From Microbacterium sp. W4I20 (GTDB lineage Bacteria; Actinomycetota; Actinomycetes; Actinomycetales; Microbacteriaceae), in assembly GCF_030816505.1 (NCBI RefSeq), contig NZ_JAUSYB010000001.1:2232001-2296000 (forward strand): DNA of 64,000 nucleotides. Direction: 5' to 3'. The position numbers and the translations under genes are program-made. This document shows, in pieces, positions 15,641-24,710 of this stretch. How positions within the stretch are numbered: the first letter of the stretch is position 1; each line of letters starts with the position of its first letter. The notes under the pieces were generated by a model. It saw nothing but the letters and a program-made list of their open reading frames with translations, searched no databases and had not been told where the DNA came from.

Positions 15641-15643
15641 TCC

Positions 15644-18600
15644 ATGAATTCACCGACCACGTCATCGCCGCGCCGTCGGCGCAGGACGCCGATCCGCGCA
15701 GGGGTGTCCACGATCACCACTGTCGCCCTGGGCGTCCTGGTCGCTCTCGTGCCTGTCCCGGCATCCGCCGATCCGCTCGCCGCCGTGGCCGAGATCCTCA
15801 CGGACGGCACGCCCGCCTTCGACGCGACGGCGGGACCGGGCTTCGACACCGGCGCCGCCAACGGCATCCTCCGCACCGGCGACGACGTGCAGTACGACTT
15901 CCACTACAACTTCGACTCTGCCGGCACGACCGATCCGGTGCTTCGATCGGAGCTGCCGCGAGGCATGCACTGGAAGATCCTCCCCACCGAATGCTCGGGC
16001 AGCGGCACTCCCGCCTCCGGCATCTACAACGTCGCCGCAGGCGATCGACGGGTGCTCGTGTGCCAGCTCCCCTCCAGCGCGACCACGCTCTCGGGCCGCA
16101 TCAACCCGGTCGCGACTCTCGACTCCACCGTGCGCAACGGCGTGCCACTGCCCGTGTCCTACTCACTGACGGAAGCCGGCGGAGAGACGATCACGTCGAA
16201 CAGCGTCGCCGTGACGGCGTCGCAGGAGCTGTTCCCCCGCTACGACCTGGCCAAGACCGTCGTCGCCACCAGCACGACGCCGTCCGTGGCGGGGCCGAAC
16301 GGGAACGAGCCGGGTCAGGTCGTGAGCTACGCGATGACGATCCGCACGCCCTGGACCAACCCGAAGGGCGGTCAGGTGCTGGCGCAGCCGCTGACCTTCG
16401 TGGAGGACTTCGTCGAGTTGCCGCCCTTCGCCAGGATGACGGAATGCCGCGGTCGCAGCCAGGCGTCGGTCGTCGGATGCTCGACCCTCGGGCGGCAGGT
16501 CACGGTGCGCGGGAACATCAACGCCTCCGGCGCGCAGTTCCAGATCTCCTTCGCGATCCCGAACTCCGTGATCCGCGCCGGGGCCGACGGTGTCGCCGGC
16601 ACGACAGACGACAACCACTTCCCCTCGGTGAACACGGTGCGCGACTTCGACCCCGTGAGCGTCTCGGGCGTCTCGAACTTCGGCGACGACATCGAGCCCC
16701 TGACCAACAACCGCGTCTCGCACGACATCCGCATTCCTGTGCCGGCCATCCCCGGGCCGACCAAGCTGTGGCAGAACAGCAACGGAGACCCGATCGGAGA
16801 TGGAGCGGTCGGGCCGCAGAGCCGACTGTCGGGGCTCGTCACCGACAACGGCAACCAGAACATCACGGGAACATCGGAGATCCTCTGCGACGTGTTCGAC
16901 GACACCGCCGTGCAGCTGGCCCTCATCCCCAACGCCACCGTTCCGGCTCGGGTCGAGGCCGGCGCCGCCGACCCCTTCGTGATCGAGTACGGTCGGGCGA
17001 CGACTTCGCCGACCACGCTGGCGCAGCACCAGGCATCACGCTGCGGCGACGCCGATGCCACCTGGTCGACCGATCCCACCGACCCCGGCCTGGGTGACGC
17101 GCTGACCACTGACGGATACCGGACCGGGATCGACCGAGTCCGCGTGCGCTTCACCGGACCGGTCACCGAGAACCTCACGCACTCGCTGCGGGTCGGGTTC
17201 CGCGTGATGTCCCGGTCCGCACGTACCGGCACCTCGGTCTACAACGTCGGGCAGAAGCAGTTCGAGAATCGCGCCTGGGCGCAGTTCACGCACCGCGTGT
17301 TCTTCTCGCCCGGTGAGCTGAGCATCGCGAAGTCGTCGGTTCCGCAGGCGGCCGGCACCGGCAACCACTACACGGCCGGAAGCGAGATCCCGTTCGACCT
17401 GCGCCCGGCGATCGTCCGTACGGGACCGATCACGAGCACCATGACGAACGTGCAGGTGACCGACATCCTGCCGACGACCGCTCCTCGGCTGACGGTGTCC
17501 CCCGACACGGTGACCCGCCCGCCAGGAGTGCAGCGCGTCGAGTTCTGCGAGGTCTGCAACGGCTCCGACTGGTCGACGACGCCACAGGTCACTGTGCACG
17601 GCGTGCGGTGGAGCTTCGGCGACCTGCCGACGACGGCGACGCTTCCTCTGCTCTCGTTCAAGGCCGACACGTCCCTCGAGACGCCGAACGGCACGCAGTA
17701 CCTGAACGTCGCGAGCGTCTCGTCGCCCACCGCATCGGGTACGCCCACCGCATCGACTCAGGTGATCGTCGACGCCCCATCGACCGTGCTCGCCTCCAAG
17801 CGCGCAGTGGAGCCGCTCATCCCCGTGGCCGGCACCGGAGAGTTCCTGCTGAGCGTGCGCAACAACACCCCCACGGCGCTCACCCGCCTCGACATCATCG
17901 ACGTGCTGCCGTTCCGCGGCGACGCCCGCGCTCCGGCATCCCAGTTCGGCGGCGGTTACAGCGACATCGATCTCCCCGACCTCCCGGCAGGCATGTCCGG
18001 CTACGTGACCGCGGTAGCGCCGGCCGTGCTGGACTCGTCCGACGGGACCGTCGATGGTTACGCCGACGCGCTCTCGCCGGGTACACCGGGACACGTGCTC
18101 CCGGGAACCGGCATCTGGGCCTGCGAACTCGACGAGGTCGGAACCGCGGGCTGCCCCGACATGGACGAGGTGACCGCTGTGCGCATCGCGGGCGACGGAG
18201 CAGGGCTGTTCCCCGCCGGCACCACCGTGGAGATCCCGCTCGAGCTCACCACCGAGGGCAACGCGGCGGGAGACCGGTACACGAATCGCTTCTCGGCGCG
18301 CGTCGACCAAGCGCAGCTCTCTCTCCCGGTGCTCTCGAACGACACGTCGATCGATGTCGTGTCGCCGCTGGTGAGCATCGAGAAAGACGTGTGCACCGCC
18401 GCCGCGATCGAGGACTGCGACCCCGCGGACGATTCGCTCTGGGCCGCCCAGGCCACGGTCGCCGAGGGTGGGACCGGCGTCTTCCGGGTGCGCGTCACGA
18501 ACACCGGCCGCCGCGCCGGCGACGTCGTGGTCGAGAGCACCCTTCCGGACACGCTGGAGTTCGTCGACGGTTCGGCTGAGGCGTCGCGCGGCGACATCGG

Positions 18601-20035
18601 CAGCTTCCCGACCACCTGGACCGTGGGCAACCTCGCGTCCGGCGAGAGCGCGGCGCTGACGTTCGCCGTCACCATTCCGAACGGCACCGACTCCCGCATC
18701 GTGAACGCGGCCACCGTGTCGATCACCGACGAGTTCGACCAGACCGGGACGGACTCGGATGATGCCGAGCTCGGGACGGTCTCGCCGGAGCTCGAGGTGA
18801 CCACGGCCGTCTCCTCGACGACCGATGCCAACGGAAACGGCCGGCTCGACGTCGGGGACACCATCGACTACTCCTACCTGGTCACGAACACGGGTCAGAT
18901 CCCGTTCACCCTGATCTCGGTCGATGCGACACGGGGGTCCGTGTCCGGCTGCGATCAGGCTCCTCTCGCGGCCGGGGCCAGCGTCACGTGCACCGGCTCG
19001 TACGTCATCACGGAGGACGACGCCGACTCGGCGGCGATCGTGAACAGGGCGACGGTGACCGGCACCCCGGCGAACGGGGATGCCGTGACGAGTACGCCGT
19101 CGATCGCGACGCAGGACCTGGAGATCCCGAGCTCCATCGGTCTCGAGACGACGGCGCGACTCGTCGACCTCGACGACGACGGCCTGGCGGATGCGGGCGA
19201 GGAGATCGAGTACTCCTTCCTCGTCGAGAACACCGGTGATGTCACGCTCGGCTCGGTCGTCGTGGATCATGACGGAATCGGCGTCGTGGAATGCTCCGAA
19301 GAGCCTCTCGTCGCAGGCGACTCCCGCACCTGCACGGTCCGCTACACCGTCTCCCAGGCCGACGTCGATGCCGGCATCGTCCGGCACGCCGCCACCGCGA
19401 CCGGGACACCCGCCAACGGCGATCCCGCCGTCGTCTCGGCGCCGACGTCGACGGACACCGCCACGACGCCTGCCGAGCCGGTGCTGGGGCTGGAGACCTC
19501 CGCCGACGTCACGACGTACGAGCGGGTGGGGCAGGTGATCACCTTCGCATTCCGGATGACCAACGCCGGCAACGTCACGGTCACCGACGCCCGCATCGCG
19601 GAGGTCTCATTCTCGGGCGCGGGAGCACCATCCGCCGTCGACTGTCCTGCCGCTGCGGCGGAGATACGCCCGGGGGCGGTCGTGACCTGCACGGCCACCT
19701 ATGCGCTCATACAGGCCGATCTCGATGCCGAGGAACTGACCTTCGCCGCCTCCGCTCTCGCGTCGTACGGCGGCTCCGAGGTGAGCTCGGCCGCCGACTC
19801 GGTCAGCATCCCTCCGGCTGAGGACGGAGACGGCTCTCCCGACCCCGAGCCGCAACCGGGCGAGGAAGAGGGCGCAGGGCCGGACGCGGGTGCGGGCGCA
19901 GGGCCCGGGGCGGGTGCGAGCGCGGGGGAGATCGCCCAGACCGGATCGGACCCGACGGCTGCCCTGGGCCTCGCCGTCTGCCTGCTCCTGCTCGGCGCGG
20001 CACTCATCGCGAGCAGGCGGCGGGTGACGGAGTGA
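15644..20035 (+). CDS. Large cell-surface protein with DUF11/DUF7507-like repeats and sortase-like anchor
   Basis: A 1463-aa exported protein. A signal peptide (arginine patch 10-14, hydrophobic 19-36, cleavage likely after VPASA at 42) precedes long beta-rich regions. A DUF11-like module starts at about 908 (VFRVRVTNTGRRAGDVVVES). Three DUF7507-like repeats begin at about 1047, 1164 and 1281, each with a VxNTG or TNAGN motif, a conserved cysteine pair and a (Q/E)ADxDA-type segment. A Pro/Glu/Gly/Ala linker precedes IAQTG at about 1430, a hydrophobic helix and RRR, matching the sorting signals of actinobacterial class E sortases (LAxTG-like). The ATG at 15644 has AGGGAG upstream. It is monocistronic and probably wall-anchored or adhesive. 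Confidence 0.88.
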   Translation: MNSPTTSSPRRRRRTPIRAGVSTITTVALGVLVALVPVPASADPLAAVAEILTDGTPAFDATAGPGFDTGAANGILRTGDDVQYDFHYNFDSAGTTDPVLRSELPRGMHWKILPTECSGSGTPASGIYNVAAGDRRVLVCQLPSSATTLSGRINPVATLDSTVRNGVPLPVSYSLTEAGGETITSNSVAVTASQELFPRYDLAKTVVATSTTPSVAGPNGNEPGQVVSYAMTIRTPWTNPKGGQVLAQPLTFVEDFVELPPFARMTECRGRSQASVVGCSTLGRQVTVRGNINASGAQFQISFAIPNSVIRAGADGVAGTTDDNHFPSVNTVRDFDPVSVSGVSNFGDDIEPLTNNRVSHDIRIPVPAIPGPTKLWQNSNGDPIGDGAVGPQSRLSGLVTDNGNQNITGTSEILCDVFDDTAVQLALIPNATVPARVEAGAADPFVIEYGRATTSPTTLAQHQASRCGDADATWSTDPTDPGLGDALTTDGYRTGIDRVRVRFTGPVTENLTHSLRVGFRVMSRSARTGTSVYNVGQKQFENRAWAQFTHRVFFSPGELSIAKSSVPQAAGTGNHYTAGSEIPFDLRPAIVRTGPITSTMTNVQVTDILPTTAPRLTVSPDTVTRPPGVQRVEFCEVCNGSDWSTTPQVTVHGVRWSFGDLPTTATLPLLSFKADTSLETPNGTQYLNVASVSSPTASGTPTASTQVIVDAPSTVLASKRAVEPLIPVAGTGEFLLSVRNNTPTALTRLDIIDVLPFRGDARAPASQFGGGYSDIDLPDLPAGMSGYVTAVAPAVLDSSDGTVDGYADALSPGTPGHVLPGTGIWACELDEVGTAGCPDMDEVTAVRIAGDGAGLFPAGTTVEIPLELTTEGNAAGDRYTNRFSARVDQAQLSLPVLSNDTSIDVVSPLVSIEKDVCTAAAIEDCDPADDSLWAAQATVAEGGTGVFRVRVTNTGRRAGDVVVESTLPDTLEFVDGSAEASRGDIGSFPTTWTVGNLASGESAALTFAVTIPNGTDSRIVNAATVSITDEFDQTGTDSDDAELGTVSPELEVTTAVSSTTDANGNGRLDVGDTIDYSYLVTNTGQIPFTLISVDATRGSVSGCDQAPLAAGASVTCTGSYVITEDDADSAAIVNRATVTGTPANGDAVTSTPSIATQDLEIPSSIGLETTARLVDLDDDGLADAGEEIEYSFLVENTGDVTLGSVVVDHDGIGVVECSEEPLVAGDSRTCTVRYTVSQADVDAGIVRHAATATGTPANGDPAVVSAPTSTDTATTPAEPVLGLETSADVTTYERVGQVITFAFRMTNAGNVTVTDARIAEVSFSGAGAPSAVDCPAAAAEIRPGAVVTCTATYALIQADLDAEELTFAASALASYGGSEVSSAADSVSIPPAEDGDGSPDPEPQPGEEEGAGPDAGAGAGPGAGASAGEIAQTGSDPTAALGLAVCLLLLGAALIASRRRVTE

Positions 20036-20081
20036 GGGCACGGATGCCGTCCGCTCTGAATTGATCGGCTGAGCGGCTGAA

Positions 20082-21275
20082 TCAGAGTCGCTCCGGCTGG
20101 GCACCCAGCCCCACGAACCGACCGGTGATCCGCGTCAACGCGCGGTGATCGCGCAGCATCTGCAGTGGCCTCGGCAGCGGCGCGCCCGGAGAGCTCGTCG
20201 TCAGCAAGGGCTTCTGCATGAGGCGCTGCACCGCCTGGGTGACGAGCATCGGCCAGGTGCGGCGGCGCTGGACGCGGCGCAGATCGACCGGCCGGGGAGT
20301 GCCGCGCTGCAGCACCGGGCCGAGGATGCGGGCCGTGGCCACGGCATCCTGAATGGCGAGGTTGATGCCGACACCGCCCGCGGGAGACATCGCGTGGGCG
20401 GAGTCGCCGATGCAGAGGAGGCCGTCGACGTACCAACGCCGCAGGCGCTCCAGCCGCACCCGCAGCAGGTGCACGTCGGCCGAGGTCACGTCGGCCGCGG
20501 CCGCTCCGAGGCGCGGCGAGATGCGGAGGAGTCGCTCCCTCATCCGCATCACGTCAGCGTCTGATCCGGTCCACGACCCGGACGGGATCACGTGGGCGAT
20601 CTGGAAGAAGTCGCCGCGGTCGATCGTGATGATCATGCCGGCCCCGGCCTGCACGAAGGGGTAGGTCTCCTCGGCCCGCTTCGGCAGTCGGAACCAGAGC
20701 ACGTCCATCGCGGCCGCCACGCCCGTCGGCCGCAGGCCGGCTGCGGCACGGAGCTCGGAGTCGCGCCCCGAGGCGTCGACCACCAGCCGGGTACGGAGTT
20801 CGACGGCGCCCTCCGGACGGGTGCCGGTGACGCCGACGACGCGGCCCTCGTCGCGGATGACCTGATCGATGCGGGTGGAGCGCAGCAGGCGGAAGCCGGG
20901 GTGGCGGCCCGCGGCGTCGGCGAGCAGGTCGAGGAAGTCCCACTGCGGCATGAAGGTCATGACCTTGCGGGTGGTCGGGAGGCGCGAGAAGTCGGCGAGG
21001 GTGAGCTCGGTCCCGTGCCAGCTGAGCGTGACGCGGGACATGTCGGCGTGCGGCCTGGCCAGGAACTCGTCGAGCAGACCGAGCTCGCCGAGCAGCTCCT
21101 GCGTCGACGGGTGGATCGTGTCGCCGCGGAAGTCGCGCAGGAAGTCGGCGTGCTTCTCGACCACGGTGACGTCGAGGCCGCGGCGAGCGAGGAGGAGTCC
21201 GAGCATGAGGCCGGCGGGTCCGCCGCCGACGATGACGCAGTCGGTGTCGCGGTCGGTGTCGATTCGCGTGTTCAT
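20082..21275 (-). CDS. FAD-dependent monooxygenase (PHBH-like)
   Basis: A 397-aa flavoprotein monooxygenase. The dinucleotide motif VIVGGGPAGLMLGLLLARRG is near the N-terminus, followed by VVEKHADFLRDFRGDTIHP. The second FAD motif is CIGDSAHAMSPAGGVGINLA at about 290-310. These are the marks of the UbiH/PHBH group that hydroxylates aromatic or polyketide substrates. ATG 21275 is used because an upstream in-frame ATG would run into the divergent tetR gene. The TetR gene begins 37 bases away, so the monooxygenase is probably its target. Confidence 0.85.
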   Translation of the reverse strand: MNTRIDTDRDTDCVIVGGGPAGLMLGLLLARRGLDVTVVEKHADFLRDFRGDTIHPSTQELLGELGLLDEFLARPHADMSRVTLSWHGTELTLADFSRLPTTRKVMTFMPQWDFLDLLADAAGRHPGFRLLRSTRIDQVIRDEGRVVGVTGTRPEGAVELRTRLVVDASGRDSELRAAAGLRPTGVAAAMDVLWFRLPKRAEETYPFVQAGAGMIITIDRGDFFQIAHVIPSGSWTGSDADVMRMRERLLRISPRLGAAAADVTSADVHLLRVRLERLRRWYVDGLLCIGDSAHAMSPAGGVGINLAIQDAVATARILGPVLQRGTPRPVDLRRVQRRRTWPMLVTQAVQRLMQKPLLTTSSPGAPLPRPLQMLRDHRALTRITGRFVGLGAQPERL

Positions 21276-21312
21276 AGGGAGAGCGTCCTCCCCCGGGTGC
21301 GACGATGCGAGC

Positions 21313-21870
21313 ATGGTCAATAAAGGCCCCGGGCGGCCGCGAGGCTCTTCGCACGCACGTCAATTGCTGATGGGTGCCGCGCAGCGGCACTTCGAACAGG
21401 GAGATCTGGCGGCGATCTCCTCCCGCGATCTCGCTGCAGAGGTGGGTGTCAGCCACACGCTGGTCAATTACCACTTCGGGTCGCGCGAGGGACTCGTCGC
21501 TGCGGCGGTCGCGCTGCGCGCCGCCCCGCACGACGTCATCGCGCTGTCCCGCGACGGTCAGGGGGCGATCGACCTCTCGCGCCTGGCGCACGGCATCCTC
21601 GCCGCCTGGGAGGATCCGGAGCACGGCGACCGGCTCACCGGACTCGCCCGCCGACTCGCCTCGGGCGGCGGGTCTGCCGATTCCATCGCCGAGTACATCC
21701 AGAACTCCGTCTTCCAGCCGCTCGTCGACGACCTCGGGCGAGAACATGCCCGGCGGGTGGCCGTCGCCATCGTCGGCTTCCTCTTCGGCCGGTACGTGCT
21801 GGCCCTGTCGATCTTCACCGTGCTCTCCCGCGACGAGGCCGGGCGCCTCCTGCTCTCGATGATCCGCTGA
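21313..21870 (+). CDS. TetR-family regulator
   Basis: A 185-aa repressor with an N-terminal helix-turn-helix: SSRDLAAEVGVSHTLVNYHF is the recognition region, and a second domain is all-helical (GILAAWEDPEHGDRLTGLAR). It is divergent from the FAD monooxygenase with only a 37-base gap, too short for two independent promoters, so it very likely represses that gene and itself. No clear palindrome was found in the gap. Confidence 0.88.
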   Translation: MVNKGPGRPRGSSHARQLLMGAAQRHFEQGDLAAISSRDLAAEVGVSHTLVNYHFGSREGLVAAAVALRAAPHDVIALSRDGQGAIDLSRLAHGILAAWEDPEHGDRLTGLARRLASGGGSADSIAEYIQNSVFQPLVDDLGREHARRVAVAIVGFLFGRYVLALSIFTVLSRDEAGRLLLSMIR

Positions 21871-21888
21871 GCTCCGGATCGTGCGGTC

Positions 21889-22455
21889 TCACCCCGGTGG
21901 CAGTGCCGCCCGTTCACCGACCAGGGGCCACCGGCCACGATCCCGACGGAACTCGATTGCGGCGAGCAGAGGCGTCACGTCGTACTTCGTGATGCTCAGT
22001 GTCAGAGAGTCTCCGTTCGACGACACCACCGAGACATACTGCTGTCCGTTCATGGTCGAGAACTGGTATCTGACGATCTCGCCGTAGACGATCACCTTCC
22101 GGCGGCCGAAGAACGTGCGCGCATGCACGGCATCCGGCCCGGGCTCGATGAACCAGTTGATGTAGGCGAGCAGCACAAGTGATCCGACGACGAGAAGCAC
22201 GATCGCCGCGATTTCCATGCCGAGAGGGAAGCGTGCGAGGTGAGCGGTGAGAGCGAAGAGAACGGCGACGCCGAGCGCCAGCAGCCCTGCGACGAGCACG
22301 AAGCGCGGCATTCGCACGCGGCCAGGATGGACGGACGACCGGTGGGGATGCCGACGTGCCCAGAGCGCGACGGCCAACCCGATCACGAGAACGATCACGC
22401 TGACGGCGACGCTGAGGCCTATGCGTCCGGCCGCGTCCGCGAAGAAATCCCTCAC
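21889..22455 (-). CDS. Membrane protein with C-terminal PH-like/YcxB-type domain, unknown function
   Basis: A 188-aa protein with three predicted membrane helices (about 12-33, 50-70, 80-100) and a soluble C-terminal domain of about 85 residues beginning [16 protein letters not shown] and continuing [16 protein letters not shown]. This order resembles bacterial membrane-anchored PH-like proteins. GTG start. It is divergent from a Pr6Pr-type gene. No function can be assigned. Confidence 0.7.
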   Translation of the reverse strand: MRDFFADAAGRIGLSVAVSVIVLVIGLAVALWARRHPHRSSVHPGRVRMPRFVLVAGLLALGVAVLFALTAHLARFPLGMEIAAIVLLVVGSLVLLAYINWFIEPGPDAVHARTFFGRRKVIVYGEIVRYQFSTMNGQQYVSVVSSNGDSLTLSITKYDVTPLLAAIEFRRDRGRWPLVGERAALPPG

Positions 22456-22508
22456 GAAGCGACCTTAGCGGTGAGGCGGATGCCGGATCCGTAGACTCGG
22501 TTGATGGA

Positions 22509-23183
22509 ATGGACGGCGACGCAGCAGTGAAGGCGCGCACCATCTTCGGCCTGCTCCGTCTCGGCGCTGCCGCCATCTGCTTGATCGCACTGATCCATCG
22601 ACTGAGCTGGGGACTGGCCTCCAATACGATCGCCAGCCAGAACTTCTTCGCGTACCTCACGAATCAGTCGAACATCGCGTTCGTGGTGCTGCTGATCGTC
22701 GCCGGCGTCATCGCGCTGCGGAGAGCAGAGGATCCGCGGTGGTTGACTGTGGCTCTCGCGCTGGTGCTCAGCTGGACGATCACGGCCGGGATCGTCTTCG
22801 CCGTGATGGTGTGGCAGGGCGGCGAGCGCGGCATCCGCATCGATGTGCCCTGGTCGGATCAGGTGCTGCACTTCTGGCTTCCGGCGTGCACGATCGCCGC
22901 CTGGGCACTGGCTCCGGGCCACCGCAGCGTGCCGTGGCGGGTTGTGCCGATCACGCTGGCGTACCCGTTGGTCTGGGGCGTTTTCACGCTGTGGCGCGGT
23001 CCGCTCATCGGGTGGTACCCGTACTACTTCCTCGATCCGCGTCAGGTGAGCGGGCCGATGGAGTTCTTCGTGTTCTCCGGCGTCGCCCTCGCCGTGTTCG
23101 CCCTGGTCGCGGCCGGACTGGTGCTGATCAGCCGGATGCCGACACGGGCGAGGTGGCGCGCGCCTCAGACCGCAGGGGCGTAG
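22509..23183 (+). CDS. Pr6Pr-family membrane protein
   Basis: A 224-aa protein with six hydrophobic helices. The segment [18 protein letters not shown] after the first helix and [12 protein letters not shown] before the last are hallmarks of the Pr6Pr (FAR-17a/AIG1-like) family, whose function in bacteria is unknown. Its 3' end overlaps the convergent amine-oxidase gene by 19 bases. Confidence 0.82.
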   Translation: MDGDAAVKARTIFGLLRLGAAAICLIALIHRLSWGLASNTIASQNFFAYLTNQSNIAFVVLLIVAGVIALRRAEDPRWLTVALALVLSWTITAGIVFAVMVWQGGERGIRIDVPWSDQVLHFWLPACTIAAWALAPGHRSVPWRVVPITLAYPLVWGVFTLWRGPLIGWYPYYFLDPRQVSGPMEFFVFSGVALAVFALVAAGLVLISRMPTRARWRAPQTAGA

Positions 23184-24539
23184 ACCGCGAGTGCCGCCAT
23201 GGCCGATTCGAGGGCTGCGGTGTCGTCGAGGTCGGCGAAGTCCGCCGCTGCCTCTCCACCGACGATGCCGACCAGGACGTTCTCCCCGGTCGCCGGGCGG
23301 AGGTTGATCCAGGTGCGGATCGAGACGTCGGCTCCTACCGTGTGCCAGATCGCCGCGTCCGACTCCCAGAACTCCTCGTCGAAGTGGAGCCAGATCGTCT
23401 CGATGCGCCCCATCCCGAGAGTGGTGACGGCGGTGCGGTTGACGAAGGGCAGCGCCGGCGAGAACTCGATGTCCTGCTGCTGCAGGACTCCCAGTGGAAA
23501 CGGTCACCACCACGCGGTCGAACGACAGTGCCTCGCCGGTGCCGAGACGCAGGCTCACACCGGTGTCGTCGTGCGCGATGCGACTGATGGGCGACGACAG
23601 CGACACCTTCACGCCGTCCAGCGCATCCTCGACGAGCGGCGTGAGATCGTCGCGCGCACCCTCCAGCGCGGTCTCCTCCGTGGTCGCGGGGAGCACCGGG
23701 GGGAACCAGCTGGACAGCTGCGCGGCATCCGCTCCGGTCGTCGTCGCGAGGAAGGCGAGCAGCGCCGCGGTCGACGGGTCTTCAGGATCTCCGCCGGCTT
23801 CGACGATCGCCTCCGACAGGGCGACGTCGGCGTCGGCCGTCTGCGCCTTCTCGACGGCGGCCTGCAGCGGCTGGGCGTCGACCGGTTCGATCTCGCCCTC
23901 GGGGCCGAGCCACTGCGCGCCGGCGAGATCGACCACGCCGATGTCCCACGACCTCATGCGCCGACGCAGGTCGACGTCGGCTTCGCCGAACAGCCAGGCG
24001 CCGAGCTGCACCGGCATCGGCCACGCGTCATCGGTGACCGAGTGCACCCGGCCGCCGATGCGGTCGCGCGCCTCGAACACCGTGACCTCGAGGTCGGCAG
24101 CGACGAGTCGGGCGGCGGCAGTCGCCCCGGCGAGGCCTGCTCCGATCACGGCGACCCGCTCACCGGACTCAGCCTGGTCCTCGACCTCATCCGCGGCACG
24201 AGCGCCGGAGCGGATCGCTCCCCGCATCGTGCCGGGGTCGTCGACGTCGGTCGCCTCGCCCGCGAAGAACACGCGGTCGCCGATCGGGCGGGCGAGCTGC
24301 TCGCGGGTCTCGGCGAGCACGCCGACCGGGGTGAAGCTCACCGCGCCGTAGGAGAACGGGTCGGTCGTCCAGGAGCTGCGCCTGCTGCCGGCCGGCTGCG
24401 GAACGCCCGGCTGCGGCTGCGGCTCACGGGTCGGAGTGGGGGTCGGCGTCGGTTCGGGATCGGGGGTGCAGGACGCCAGCAGCACCGAGACGGCGCCGAC
24501 TCCGGCGCCCATGAGCAGAGTGCGGCGCGTGATCCTCAT
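23165..24539 (-). pseudogene. Flavin amine oxidase, circularly permuted, broken by a +1 frameshift
   Basis: Two frames together encode a flavin monoamine-oxidase-like lipoprotein of about 457 aa. The N-terminus has a Tat-type TRRTLLMG and a lipobox LLASC (C24). Unusually, the motif that ends ordinary amine oxidases ([16 protein letters not shown], then [13 protein letters not shown]) comes first at about 87-115. The FAD Rossmann motif [18 protein letters not shown] and [12 protein letters not shown] follow only at about 126. The chain then runs to what is normally the region before the C-terminal motif and stops at VYAPAV, so the order is a circular permutation. At 23498-23500 an extra A (T on the coding strand) in [14 protein letters not shown] shifts the frame; removing it joins both halves. 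Total length is 3n+1. A sequencing error is an alternative. Confidence 0.8.
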
Positions 24540-24610
24540 CGTGTCGCCACTTTATCCCGGCGCGGGGGTGGGGGCGACAGCATCCGCGGTGCGTGGCTTG
24601 GTCGGCTGGC

Positions 24611-24708
24611 GTGCACAACTCCTCCAGAACGTCGCGCGAGAGGCCGCGCATCCGCGAAAAACCGGCCGACCCGCTGTGGGATCGGCCGGTTCTTGCGGAG
24701 TTGTGCAC
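24611..24708. repeat. GTGCACAACTC palindromic element, copy 3 (98 bp)
   Basis: The ends match copies 1 and 2 (GTGCACAACTCC from both sides). Inside is a second palindrome, AACCGGCCGA with TCGGCCGGTT (24660-24692). The right end is two bases from the stop codon of the SRPBCC gene, so the element forms its 3' untranslated region. Confidence 0.72.
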
Positions 24709-24710
24709 GC

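Noticed and set aside
17036..19387. 783-residue minus-strand open frame inside the surface-protein gene
   Set aside because: Antisense to a recognisable repeat protein and made of biased codons without domain content.
9876..24708. Reading the repeated palindromes as a CRISPR array or insertion sequence
   Set aside because: Copies are isolated, not regularly spaced, have no spacers and encode no transposase.
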